A stretch of DNA of 64,000 nucleotides from Oleisolibacter albus. Its GTDB lineage: Bacteria; Pseudomonadota; Alphaproteobacteria; Azospirillales; Azospirillaceae. The notes under the pieces were generated by a model. It saw nothing but the letters and a program-made list of their open reading frames with translations. It searched no databases and was not told the DNA's origin. The translations under genes were made by a program, and so were the position numbers. The stretch spans positions 1 to 64,000 of the forward strand of contig NZ_QGNJ01000004.1 in the NCBI RefSeq assembly GCF_003336875.1, in the 5' to 3' direction. Of this stretch, positions 34,825 to 43,655 are shown in pieces; position 1 is the first letter of the stretch, and each line of letters opens with the position of its first letter.

Positions 34825-36716
34825 CCCGGCTGAAAAGCGTGAAGACCAGCTTCACCGGCGGCGAGCTGTCGCCGGAGCTGCTGGGCCGCGGCGATCTGCG
34901 CGCCTATGAGAATGGCGCCGCGCGCCTGCGCAATGTGCTGATCCTGCCCACGGGCGGGGTCGTGCGCCGCCCCGGCACCGCCTATCTGGCGACGCTGCCG
35001 GGGCCGGGCCGGCTGGTGGCCTTCACCTTCAACAACGCCCAGCAGCATGTGCTGGCCTTCACCGACCATGCCGTCACCATCGTCCGCGACGGGCTGGTGG
35101 AGGGGGTGCTGGCCACGCCCTGGGCCCAGGACCGGCTGTCGGCCCTGCGCTGGGCCCAGAGTGCCGATGTGCTGCTGCTCTGCCATCCCGAGGTGCCGCC
35201 GCAGCGCCTGTCGCGGCTGGGCGAGGGGCGCTGGCGGCTGGAGCCCTGGACCTTCGCCGGGACCGGCGGGCGCAGCGGCCTGCCGGTGTTCCGCTTCGCC
35301 GATCCCGGCATCACCCTGACCCCGTCCGGCACCAGCGGCCGCGTGCGGCTGACGGCGTCGGCCCCGGTGTTCCAGCCGGGGCATGAGGGCCAGCCCTTCC
35401 ATGTCCGGCGCAAGGCCGGGCGCATCGCCGCCGTCCGCTCCCCCATCCTGGCCGAGCTGGATCTGGCCGAGGACCTTCCCGACGCCGCTGCGACCGACGA
35501 CTGGCAGGAGGCGGCGTTCAGCCCGGTGCGCGGCTGGCCCGTCTCCGTCTGCTTCCACCAGGACCGGCTGGTCATCGGCGGCAGCCGCGACCTGCCCAAC
35601 CGGCTGTGGCTGTCGCGCTCCGGCGCCCTGTTCGATTTCGGGCTGGGCACAGGGGAGGACGATGCCGCCATCGAGTTCGCCATCCTGTCGGACGAGGTCA
35701 ACCCGATCCGGGCCGTGGTCTCCGGCCGGCATCTGCAGGTCTTCACCACCGGCGGCGAATGGGCCGTGACCGGCCAGCCCCTGACCCCGGCCGAGATCCG
35801 GCTGGACCGGCAGACCCGCATCGGCAGCCCGGCCGAACGGCAGGTGCCGCCGCGCGACGTGGACGGGGCCACCCTGTTCGCCGGGGCCGACGGCAGCCTG
35901 CGGGAATTCCAATGGGCCGATCTGGACAGCGCCTATCAGGCCAACGACCTGTCGCTGACGGCGCGGCACCTGCTGCCGGGCACGGTGGATCTGGATTACG
36001 ACCGGCGCCGCCGGCTGGCCCTGGCGGTGCAGCGGGACGGGACCGTCGCCGCCCTGACCCTCTACCGGGCCGAACAGGTCATGGCCTGGACCCGGCTGGA
36101 GACAGCGGGGCGGGTGCTGTCGCTGGCCCTGGCCGGCGGTGCCGTCCATTGGCTGGTCGAGCGCGACGGCCGGGTCCTGCTGGAGGTCTGGGATGCCGAT
36201 CTGGCCGTGGATTGCGGCCTGTCCGGCCGGGCGGAGACGCCGACGCCGCGCTGGGCCGGGCTGGAGCATTTGTCCGGCCGGCGGGTGGCGGTCGTGGCCG
36301 ACGGGATGGTCCAGCCGGACCAGCGCATCGCCGCCGGCAAGCTGCGGCTGGGCCGGGCGGCGGCCGGCGTGGCCGCGGGCCTGCGCTTCACCCATGTGGT
36401 GGAGCCGCTGCCGCCCAACCTGATGGCGGCGGAGGGGCAGGGGCGCTGCCGCCGGCTGCTGGCGGTGACCTTCCGTCTGCAGGACACGCCGGTGCTGCGG
36501 GCCGATCTGGGGCAGGGGCCGCAGGAGGTGCCGTTGCGCCGGGCCGCGGGACCGGTGCTGGCGGAGATTCCGGCACCGCCCTTCACCGGTGACCGCCGTC
36601 TGGCCACGCTGGGCTGGAGCCTGACCCAGACCCGCCCGCACTGGCGCATCGAGGAGGACCGGCCGCTGCCCTTCACCCTGCTGGCGGCCCTGCACGAGCT
36701 GAAGGTGAATGACTGA
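34821..36716 (+). CDS. Tail tubular protein B (T7 gp12-like nozzle)
   Basis: The 631-residue protein starts MTRLKSVKTSFTGGELSPEL, the signature N-terminus of the nozzle (FTGGELSPxLxGRxDL), followed by LRNVLILPTGGVVRRPGTAY, WPVSVCFHQDRLVIGGSRDL and LWLSRSGALFDF, and TTGGEWAVTGQPLTP. It forms the tail nozzle through which DNA passes. The gene overlaps gp11 and its stop shares a base with the next ATG (TGATG). No interruption is visible. The open frame upstream of 34821 is a shadow of gp11. Confidence 0.92.
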   Translation: MTRLKSVKTSFTGGELSPELLGRGDLRAYENGAARLRNVLILPTGGVVRRPGTAYLATLPGPGRLVAFTFNNAQQHVLAFTDHAVTIVRDGLVEGVLATPWAQDRLSALRWAQSADVLLLCHPEVPPQRLSRLGEGRWRLEPWTFAGTGGRSGLPVFRFADPGITLTPSGTSGRVRLTASAPVFQPGHEGQPFHVRRKAGRIAAVRSPILAELDLAEDLPDAAATDDWQEAAFSPVRGWPVSVCFHQDRLVIGGSRDLPNRLWLSRSGALFDFGLGTGEDDAAIEFAILSDEVNPIRAVVSGRHLQVFTTGGEWAVTGQPLTPAEIRLDRQTRIGSPAERQVPPRDVDGATLFAGADGSLREFQWADLDSAYQANDLSLTARHLLPGTVDLDYDRRRRLALAVQRDGTVAALTLYRAEQVMAWTRLETAGRVLSLALAGGAVHWLVERDGRVLLEVWDADLAVDCGLSGRAETPTPRWAGLEHLSGRRVAVVADGMVQPDQRIAAGKLRLGRAAAGVAAGLRFTHVVEPLPPNLMAAEGQGRCRRLLAVTFRLQDTPVLRADLGQGPQEVPLRRAAGPVLAEIPAPPFTGDRRLATLGWSLTQTRPHWRIEEDRPLPFTLLAALHELKVND

Positions 36717-37237
36717 TGGCCGGACTTGCCACCCCCGCCCTGGCGACCCTTTCCACCCTCAACACGCTGCGCGGCGGCGTGCGCGGCGTGCGCCGGCTGA
36801 CCGGCGGCGGCGACGGCGACGATGACGCCGAGGCGATCCTGGCGGCCGGGCAGGCCCAGGATCTGGCCCAGCTCCAGGCCGGGCAGGCGGAGGATCTGGC
36901 GGCGTTGCAGGCCGGGAACCGCATCGAGGCCGAGCGCATCGCCGCCCAGGCGGCGGACACGGAGCGGCAGCGCCGCAACGCCCTGCGCCGGGCCGTGGGC
37001 CGCAGCCGGGCCAGGCTGGGCGGCCAGGGCCTCTCCAGCGCGGACGGGTCCGGCGAGGCCATCCTGCTGGGGCTGATCGACGACAGCGCCGCCGAGGCCG
37101 GAAGCAGCCAGCGCCTGGACAGCCTGCGCCTGCGCACCCTGGCCGAGCGGGAGCAGGCCGCCAACCGCCGCAACCTGCTGGAACTGTCGCAGTTGCAGGA
37201 GCGCCAGCGGCTGGAGCGGGCCGTGCGGGGCTATTGA
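36716..37237 (+). CDS. Internal virion protein, T7 gp14-like
   Basis: The 173-residue, Ala/Gln-rich helical protein (MAGLATPALATLSTLNTLRG) has a repeat-like middle, EAILAAGQAQDLAQLQAGQA, then GGQGLSSADGSGEAILLGL, a motif found in T7-like gp14 proteins that form part of the ejected channel. It begins inside the stop of the nozzle gene. The larger partners gp15 and gp16 were not found in this module. Confidence 0.7.
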   Translation: MAGLATPALATLSTLNTLRGGVRGVRRLTGGGDGDDDAEAILAAGQAQDLAQLQAGQAEDLAALQAGNRIEAERIAAQAADTERQRRNALRRAVGRSRARLGGQGLSSADGSGEAILLGLIDDSAAEAGSSQRLDSLRLRTLAEREQAANRRNLLELSQLQERQRLERAVRGY

Positions 37238-37326
37238 GCGGCTGCATCCGGCCTGCCGGGAGCGCGCCCCCAACCCCGGCACCTCCGCGTCTCCCCCCAT
37301 CCCCGCCCCATGACAGGACCCAGCCC

Positions 37327-39702
37327 ATGACCGACACCGGTGCGGTGCCGGCGGTGACGCCGCGCATCCAGTATCTGGCCGACGGGACCACCACCCGCTT
37401 CGGCTTTCCCTTCCCCCTGTTCAGCCCTGCCGACCTGGCGGTGCGCCTGGACGCGGCCCCGATGGAGGCCGGCTTCAGCGTGGAGATGGCGCCGCCCGGC
37501 GGGGCCGTCCGGTTCGACACCGCGCCCGCGGCCGGGTGCGTGCTGACCCTGGAACGGCGGCTGCGGCTGGAGCGGACGGGGGAGTTCCTGGAAAGCGGGC
37601 CTTTGTCCGCCCGCGCCCTCAACGACAGTCTCGACCGGCTGACAGCGGGCCTGCAGGACCTGCACGCCCGGCAGGAGCGCATGTTGCGCTGGCCGGCGGA
37701 TGACCTGCCGGCCCTGGGCGAGCTGCCGGGCCGCGCCGCCCGCGCCGGCCGGCTGCTGGGGTTCGATCCCGATGGCAATCCGGTGGCCCTGGACCCTGCC
37801 GCCCTGGTGCAGGGCGGGGGTGGCGAAGGGCCGGTCAGCCAGATCGGTGCCGGCGCCGTGCCGCGGCCGGTCTCGGCCAAGCTGCGCGATCAGGTCTCGG
37901 TCAAGGATTTCGGCGCCGTGGGCGACGGCATCGGCGACGACACCCTGGCCATCCGGGCGGCGCTGGCGGCCCACCGGGCGGTGTTCCTGCCGCCCGGCAC
38001 CTACCGCACCAGCGGTCCCATCACGCTGGGCCAGGGGCAGACCCTGTACGGGCTGGGGGAGGGCAGCGTCATCCAGGCCCGGCCGCAGCCTTTCGATGCC
38101 GCGGCGCTGCCGGATTATCCCAGCGGCTTCAATGCGGTGGAGCTGGTGGACGGCTATGCCACCCTGCGCGACCTGCGCATCGTCGGCGGGGCCAGCGGCG
38201 TCAAGCTCTATGGCCGCGACGGGCCATGCGTGAAGAACGTGGTGGAGAATGTCTCCATCTGGGACGCGCAGATCGGCCTTGTCCTGGACGGCCACGACGA
38301 TCCGGACCGGCCCTGCTACTGGAACCATATCGCCCGCGTTCTGGTGGCGCGGCCGCGTCTGCACGGGGTGCTGGCCACGGTGTCGGGGGCGGGCGATACG
38401 CCCAACGCCAACAAGCTGCATGATGTGCGGGTCTACAGCCTGTCGGCGCCGCTCGGCGGCTGCGGCTTCTTCCTGTCGGCGGCACGCTTCAACACCAGCC
38501 TGATCGACTGCGAGGCCAATCTGCATGAAGGCGGCGAGGCCTGCCTGCGGCTGGGGGCCGCCACCGACCAGACGCTGGTCGTCAATTTCTATGCCGAGAG
38601 CCTGGGGGCGCTGCCGGGCATCCGCATCGACAACGGCTCCGCCAACACCAGCATCGTCAACCTGTTCAGCGCCACCGGCGGGGCGCCGCTGTGGGATACC
38701 AGCGGGGCGCGGGCCTATACGGCCGTCAATGCCGGCCATCCCGTGCGCAACCTGCTGAAACAGACCCAGATCACCGACCTGCGGGTGGAGGGGTTCAGCC
38801 TGGACACCGAATATGTGGAGCCGGAAAAGGGCGGGCTGGTGGAGCTGACCCTGGCCAGCACCACCTATCTGGTCTCCGCCTTCGGCGGGCCGGTGGAGCT
38901 GCGCCTGCCCGACGCGGACAGCGCCAATGGCCGTATCGTCACGCTGAAGAAGACCGACGCCAGTGACAATGCCGTCCGCGTGACCGAACCCGGCGGCGGC
39001 GGGCCGGACGGGCAGCCCTGGCTGCTGGCCAGCCGCCATGACAGCGTGTCCCTGGTCTCCAACGGGTCGGGCTGGTGGGTCACCGCCGCCAGCCGCCGCC
39101 CCGGCACGGCCCAGTTCCATGAGACGGCGGGCCTGTTCGAGCCGGATCTGGCCAAGGATCTGTATCTGATCTCCGCTGCCGCCGGCGCTGTGGAGGTGCG
39201 GCTGCCGGCGCCGTCCGACCCGCGGGCCGTGGGCCGCAGCCTGACCATCAAGAAGTCCGACAGCGGCGACGGGGTGGTGACGGTGACCCAGGCCGGGGGC
39301 GGGGTGGGGCCGGAGGGACGGGTCTGGCCGCTGGGCCGGCGCTATGATTTCGTCAGCCTGTTCTCTGACGGGGCGGGCTGGTGGGTGACGGCCAGCCGCC
39401 CGGCCCTGCTGACCACCCGTGTGCATGAGGCGGCGGGGCTGCTGCTGCCCGACCTGACGGCCGACGCCTATCTGGTCAGCGGCTTCGCCGGGGCGGTGGA
39501 GGTGCGGCTGCCGGCCCCGGCCGCCGCCAATGCCGGCCGGCGCGTGCTGGTGAAGAAGACCGACGCCACGGCCAATGCCGTGACCGTCACCGCCGCCGCC
39601 GGTGGCGGGCCGGACGGGGCGGCGCTGGTGCTGGGCGTCAAGGGGGCGGCGGCCAGCCTGCTGTCCGATGGGGCGGCGTGGCACCTGCTGGGCCGGATCT
39701 GA
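37327..39702 (+). CDS. Tail fibre/spike with pectate-lyase domain and three C-terminal repeats
   Basis: The 791-residue protein starts MTDTGAVPAVTPRIQYLADG. Residues 1-160 resemble the T7 fibre anchoring domain (RIQYLADGTTTRFGFPFP, SARALNDSLDRL). About 190-470 is a right-handed beta-helix spike (VSVKDFGAVGDGIGDDTLAI, VFLPPGTYRTSGPITLGQGQ, LYGLGEGSVIQ). Residues about 505-790 hold three tandem copies of a roughly 95-residue beta unit, each with YLVSAF/YLISAA, VEVRLP, KKTDA or KKSDS, and WWVTA or WHLLG. It should bind or degrade a surface polysaccharide. The gene shows no frameshift. Confidence 0.88.
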   Translation: MTDTGAVPAVTPRIQYLADGTTTRFGFPFPLFSPADLAVRLDAAPMEAGFSVEMAPPGGAVRFDTAPAAGCVLTLERRLRLERTGEFLESGPLSARALNDSLDRLTAGLQDLHARQERMLRWPADDLPALGELPGRAARAGRLLGFDPDGNPVALDPAALVQGGGGEGPVSQIGAGAVPRPVSAKLRDQVSVKDFGAVGDGIGDDTLAIRAALAAHRAVFLPPGTYRTSGPITLGQGQTLYGLGEGSVIQARPQPFDAAALPDYPSGFNAVELVDGYATLRDLRIVGGASGVKLYGRDGPCVKNVVENVSIWDAQIGLVLDGHDDPDRPCYWNHIARVLVARPRLHGVLATVSGAGDTPNANKLHDVRVYSLSAPLGGCGFFLSAARFNTSLIDCEANLHEGGEACLRLGAATDQTLVVNFYAESLGALPGIRIDNGSANTSIVNLFSATGGAPLWDTSGARAYTAVNAGHPVRNLLKQTQITDLRVEGFSLDTEYVEPEKGGLVELTLASTTYLVSAFGGPVELRLPDADSANGRIVTLKKTDASDNAVRVTEPGGGGPDGQPWLLASRHDSVSLVSNGSGWWVTAASRRPGTAQFHETAGLFEPDLAKDLYLISAAAGAVEVRLPAPSDPRAVGRSLTIKKSDSGDGVVTVTQAGGGVGPEGRVWPLGRRYDFVSLFSDGAGWWVTASRPALLTTRVHEAAGLLLPDLTADAYLVSGFAGAVEVRLPAPAAANAGRRVLVKKTDATANAVTVTAAAGGGPDGAALVLGVKGAAASLLSDGAAWHLLGRI

Positions 39703-39707
39703 CCGGC

Positions 39708-41186
39708 ATGGCGGACCCGGACTGGACGGAGGCGGGGGACGAGTTCGCGACCTTTCCCGCCTTCCTGGCGGCCTGGAATGCCGCCTATGACCTGGCCACC
39801 CCCGACATCCATCAGGAGATGGCGGACTGGCTGCAGGATCAATGGCAGGCGCGGCGGCGCGACCTGTTGCTGCTGGCCTTCCGCGACAGCGGCAAGTCCA
39901 CCATCGTCGGCCTGTTCTGCGCCTGGCGGCTGATCCGGGAGCCGGATACCCGCATCCTGGTGCTGGCGGCCGAACAGGGGCTGGCCAAGCGCATGGTGCG
40001 CACGGTCAAGCGCGTGCTGGAACAGCTCCGCCCCGGCCTGAAGCCGGCGCGGGTGGAGCTGTGGGGGGCGGAGGAGTTCACCGTCGTGCGCCGCCGGGTG
40101 CAGCGCGATCCCAGCATGGTGGCCAAGGGCATCGGCGCCAATGTCACGGGCTGCCATGCCGATCTGGTGATCTGCGACGATGTGGAGGTGCCCAACAGCT
40201 GCGGCACGGCGGCCAAGCGCACCGAGCTGCGCCGGCGCCTCAACGAGCTGGCCCATGTGCTGTCGCCGGGCGGGGTGCTGCTCTATATCGGCACGCCGCA
40301 CACTTATTACAGCATCTATGCCGCCCAGCCGCGCCCGGAACTGGGGGAGGAGGAACCGTTCCTGGCCGGCTTCGCCCGCCGGCAGCTTCCGATTGAAAAG
40401 CCGGACGGGACCACCTGGTGGGCGGATCGTTTCACCCCCGAAACGCTGGAGCGCATCCGCCGCCGCAGCGGCGAGGCCAAATTTCAGAGCCAGATGCTGC
40501 TGCTGCCCCGGCGCGACAGCGACGGGCGGCTGGACCCGGCGCGGCTGCGCCGCTATGCCGGCGAGATCGAGATCACCGCGGCCAACGGCAGCATCAGCCA
40601 CCGGCTGGAGGGGCGCCGGCTGCTGAACGGGCGCGCCTTCTGGGACCCGGCGCTGGGTCTGGACCCCAAGCAGGGCGGCGACGGCAGCGTGGTCGCCATC
40701 CTGTTCACCGACAGCGCCGGGCTGGCCTGGCTGCACCGGGTGGTCTATCTGCGCGTGCCGCCGGAAACGGAAGCCGCGCAGGATCAGTGCCGACAGGTGG
40801 CGGCCCTGTGCGCCCGTTTCGCCCTGCCCTGCATCCATGTGGAGAGCAACGGGCTGGGCGGCTTCCTGCCCCGCATTCTGCGCGACACCATCCAGCGGTC
40901 CGGGGGGACCACCGCGGTCCAGCCGTTCCGGGCCGACCGGGCCAAGCATCTGCGCATCCTGGAAGCCTGGGAGCCACGGCTGCTGGCCGGGCACCTGTAT
41001 GCCCATGACAGCGTCTTCGCCACCCGCCTGCTGCAGGAGATGGAGGAGTGGCGGCCCCTGGGCGGCGGTGCCGATGACGGCCTGGACGCCGTGGCCGGCG
41101 CTCTGCTGGCCGGCGGCTTGCGCGCCGCGTCCCGGTGGTCCGGCGACGGGTCGCCCTTCCTGGCCCAGATGGATTTCCAGGCCTGA
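39708..41186 (+). CDS. Large terminase subunit (T7 gp19-like)
   Basis: The 492-residue protein starts MADPDWTEAGDEFATFPAFL and contains DIHQEMADWLQDQWQARRRD, Walker A in LLLAFRDSGKSTIVGLFCAW, Walker B in HADLVICDDVEVP, and LLYIGTPHTYYSIYA. The nuclease half has WDPALGLDPKQGGDGSVVAI (first metal-binding Asp) and ADDGLDAVAGALLA near the end. It packages DNA by ATP hydrolysis and cuts it. A short 5-bp gap separates it from the fibre gene. A small terminase subunit was not found. Confidence 0.9.
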   Translation: MADPDWTEAGDEFATFPAFLAAWNAAYDLATPDIHQEMADWLQDQWQARRRDLLLLAFRDSGKSTIVGLFCAWRLIREPDTRILVLAAEQGLAKRMVRTVKRVLEQLRPGLKPARVELWGAEEFTVVRRRVQRDPSMVAKGIGANVTGCHADLVICDDVEVPNSCGTAAKRTELRRRLNELAHVLSPGGVLLYIGTPHTYYSIYAAQPRPELGEEEPFLAGFARRQLPIEKPDGTTWWADRFTPETLERIRRRSGEAKFQSQMLLLPRRDSDGRLDPARLRRYAGEIEITAANGSISHRLEGRRLLNGRAFWDPALGLDPKQGGDGSVVAILFTDSAGLAWLHRVVYLRVPPETEAAQDQCRQVAALCARFALPCIHVESNGLGGFLPRILRDTIQRSGGTTAVQPFRADRAKHLRILEAWEPRLLAGHLYAHDSVFATRLLQEMEEWRPLGGGADDGLDAVAGALLAGGLRAASRWSGDGSPFLAQMDFQA

Positions 41187-41244
41187 CCGGCTGCGGCCGG
41201 CCCGCCCTGATGCTGTGCCTCAATGAGGATCAAAGGAGACGACG

Positions 41245-41643
41245 ATGCACACGCCCCGACCCGCGCCCCGACCGGCCCTGCGCCCCGATACCGGCCCGGC
41301 GCCGGGCGCCATCCAGGTCAGCGCGCCGGGGCCGGCGGAATGCCTGGCCCGCGTCCTGCTGCGGCAGGCCGATGGGGTGGCGGCCATGGAGGCCCTGGCC
41401 GCCATGCTCATCAATGCAGGGGAGGCCGGCCGGCTGCCGCTATCGGAGGCCGAGGGGGCGGCCGGGCTGGAGGGGGATCCGCGTCTGGCGGCGGCCCGCC
41501 GCATCGCCCGCCGTGCCCTGGCGGGCCAGATCGCCGATCCCACCGGCGGGGCCGTGCGCTTCCACCGGGTGGATGCGGCGCCCGCCTGGTCGCAGGATCA
41601 GGCGCCGACCTTCATGGTCGGGCGCCTGCTGTTTTATCGGTAA
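41245..41643 (+). CDS. SleB-type cell wall hydrolase (lysin) with replaced catalytic Glu
   Basis: The 132-residue protein starts MHTPRPAPRPALRPDTGPAP, with a GGAG site upstream. The C-terminal part ALAGQIADPTGGAVRFHRVD and GRLLFYR is the SleB/hydrolase_2 fold (ADPTGGAxxFH..., ending FYR). In active members the conserved segment before it reads xxEARGE; here it is LLRQADGVAAMEAL, so the catalytic Glu is Gln. It may be inactive, or use another residue. Its position after the terminase fits a lysis gene. Confidence 0.7.
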   Translation: MHTPRPAPRPALRPDTGPAPGAIQVSAPGPAECLARVLLRQADGVAAMEALAAMLINAGEAGRLPLSEAEGAAGLEGDPRLAAARRIARRALAGQIADPTGGAVRFHRVDAAPAWSQDQAPTFMVGRLLFYR

Positions 41644-41659
41644 ATATTGCGGGGATGGC

Positions 41660-41878
41660 TCAGTCGGCCGCTTCGAGCATTGCCGCATAGACGCGCATGA
41701 CCGTGTCGATGGTCACTTTGCCGGCACGGGCACCGGCCGTCAGCATTTCCTGGCTGGGTTTCAGGGGCACCGTGGTCAAGCCACGGCTCGCCATGCGTTC
41801 CACTTCGGCCAGGGCCGCCCGCATCGGGCCGCTCAGCTCTTTTGTCTCAATCTTTATTTCGGTGCCGAACCCGTTCAT
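41660..41878 (-). CDS. Small conserved protein of unknown function
   Basis: The 72-residue, soluble protein starts MNGFGTEIKIETKELSGPMR; the longer upstream frame is not supported. Its end, SQEMLTAGARAGKVTIDTVM then RVYAAMLEA, is a helix pair seen in many short alphaproteobacterial proteins. It is convergent with the lysin gene, 16 bp away, and marks the right side of the phage-like module. Confidence 0.55.
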   Translation of the reverse strand: MNGFGTEIKIETKELSGPMRAALAEVERMASRGLTTVPLKPSQEMLTAGARAGKVTIDTVMRVYAAMLEAAD

Positions 41879-42075
41879 TTCGACCTCCCCGTCGACGCTG
41901 CAAAATAACTGCGCGTGGATAAGAAGTATCATTGCGGCGGACGCGAAGTTATCTATGCGTCGGGATAGTCCTTGCCTTTGTATGCTTCTGGATAGAATTT
42001 TCTGACTCCGGCCATGCTGCCGGGGCCGCCGCGATGCCCTGGTCAGGTCCGGTCTTTCGGATTAGGGTGCGCGCC

Positions 42076-42483
42076 ATGACCACGACCCTGATCTTCCATA
42101 TGTGCCGCGCCGATGAATGGGACGCGGCGCTGATCGCCGGTGCCTATGCCGGGTCCTCCCAGGATCTGGCCGACGGCTTCATCCATTTTTCCGACGCCCG
42201 GCAATTGCCGGGCAGCGCCGCCAAGCACCGGGCCGGGCAGACCGGGCTGCTGCTGCTGACGGTGGCGGCAGAGGGGCTGGGGCCGGCCCTGAAATGGGAA
42301 GCGTCCCGCGGCGGCCAGCGTTTCCCCCATCTCCATGGCGCGCTGCTGCCGTCGCAGGTGCTGCGGGTGGACCCGCTGCCCCTGGGGCCGGACGGTCTGC
42401 ATGTGCTCCCGCCGCATGTGGCCGGCGGGACGACGGAGTCCGTTTCCGGTCGCGACCGTGCCGACGACCGAGGCCCGGCATGA
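42076..42483 (+). CDS. DUF952 family protein
   Basis: The 135-residue protein starts MTTTLIFHMCRADEWDAALI. It has DLADGFIHFSDARQLPGSAA and KWEASRGGQRFPHLHGALLP, the conserved stretches of DUF952, with Asp/His residues that could form a small active site. The function is unknown. It overlaps the start of pyrD by 4 bp, and the two are commonly neighbours in this group as far as I recall. Confidence 0.88.
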   Translation: MTTTLIFHMCRADEWDAALIAGAYAGSSQDLADGFIHFSDARQLPGSAAKHRAGQTGLLLLTVAAEGLGPALKWEASRGGQRFPHLHGALLPSQVLRVDPLPLGPDGLHVLPPHVAGGTTESVSGRDRADDRGPA

Positions 42484-43544
42484 TCGACCTCTACCCGCTG
42501 CTGCGGCCGCTGATCATGGCCGCCGACCCGGAACGCGCCCACACCCTGACGGTGCTGGCCCTGCGCCTGGGGCTGGTTCCCGGCGACCCGCGGCCCGATC
42601 CGGCCAGCCTGGCGACGACGGTGTTCGGCCTGCGCTTCCCCAACCCCGTGGGCATGGCCGCCGGCTTCGACAAGAATGCCGAGGTGCCGGCCGCCGTGCT
42701 GAAGCTGGGCTTCGGCTTCGCCGAGCCGGGCACGGTGACGCCCCGGCCCCAGCCGGGCAATCCGCGCCCGCGCCTGTTCCGGGTGCCGACGGCGCAGGCG
42801 GTGATCAACCGCTATGGTTTCAACAACCGCGGGCTGGAGGAATTCGCCCGCCGGCTGGAGGATCTGCGCGGCATCGGCTGGCCCGGGATCGTCGGTGCCA
42901 ATGTGGGCAAGAACAAGGAGCAGGAGGATGCGGCGGCCGATTATGCCGCCGGCATCCGCCGGCTGGCGCCGCTGGCCGACTATCTGGTGGTCAATGTCTC
43001 CAGCCCCAATACGCCGGGCCTGCGCACCCTGCAGTCGCGGGACGCCCTGGCCGCGCTGCTGGACGCCTGCCTCGCCGCCCGCACGGCCACCGGCACGAAG
43101 ACGCCGCTGCTGGTGAAGGTGGCCCCCGACCTGACCGACGAGGACAAGCAGGACATCGCCGCCGTGGTGCTGGACAGCGGCATCGACGGGATGGTGATCT
43201 CCAACACCACCCTGGCCCGCCCGGCAGAGATTCCGGCCGATCTGGCGGCCCAGGCCGGCGGCCTGTCGGGCCGGCCATTGATGGGACCGTCCACCCGGGT
43301 GCTGGGCGAGTTCTACCGCCATCTGGGCGGCCGTGTGCCGCTGGTCGGCGTCGGCGGCATCGCCAGCGGGGCCGATGCCTATGCCAAGATCCGCGCCGGC
43401 GCCAGTCTGGTGCAGTTCTACTCGGCCATGGTCTATGGCGGACCGGCCATGGTGGGTCGGGTCAAGCAGGAACTGGCGGCCTGTCTCGCCCGCGACGGCT
43501 TCGCCAGCGTGGCCGACGCGGTCGGCGCCGACCACCGCGCCTGA
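42480..43544 (+). CDS. pyrD: Dihydroorotate dehydrogenase (quinone), class 2
   Basis: The 354-residue protein starts MIDLYPLLRPLIMAADPERA. It catalyses the fourth step of pyrimidine synthesis, oxidising dihydroorotate with FMN and passing electrons to the quinone pool at the inner membrane. It has the class 2 N-terminal membrane-binding helices, FPNPVGMAAGFDKNAEVPAA, NRYGFNNRGLEEFARRL, the catalytic Ser in VNVSSPNTPGLRTLQ, and FMN-binding LVKVAPDLTDEDKQDIAAVV and VGVGGIASGADAYAKIRAGA. Full length. Confidence 0.96.
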   Translation: MIDLYPLLRPLIMAADPERAHTLTVLALRLGLVPGDPRPDPASLATTVFGLRFPNPVGMAAGFDKNAEVPAAVLKLGFGFAEPGTVTPRPQPGNPRPRLFRVPTAQAVINRYGFNNRGLEEFARRLEDLRGIGWPGIVGANVGKNKEQEDAAADYAAGIRRLAPLADYLVVNVSSPNTPGLRTLQSRDALAALLDACLAARTATGTKTPLLVKVAPDLTDEDKQDIAAVVLDSGIDGMVISNTTLARPAEIPADLAAQAGGLSGRPLMGPSTRVLGEFYRHLGGRVPLVGVGGIASGADAYAKIRAGASLVQFYSAMVYGGPAMVGRVKQELAACLARDGFASVADAVGADHRA

Positions 43545-43655
43545 GCGGCGCGCGACACTGCGTTCGGGACATGCCGCGGCTGTCCGGCGCGGGCTTGGCC
43601 GGGCGCGGGGAAGCGGTTAGATCTGGGGCCGTCTTCCCTGTCCCCCGGAGCCTGG

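Noticed and set aside
37231-39684. 817-residue open frame antisense to the tail fibre
   Set aside because: Low-complexity Arg/Gln/Gly/His composition typical of antisense frames in high-GC DNA; the fibre has clear domains.
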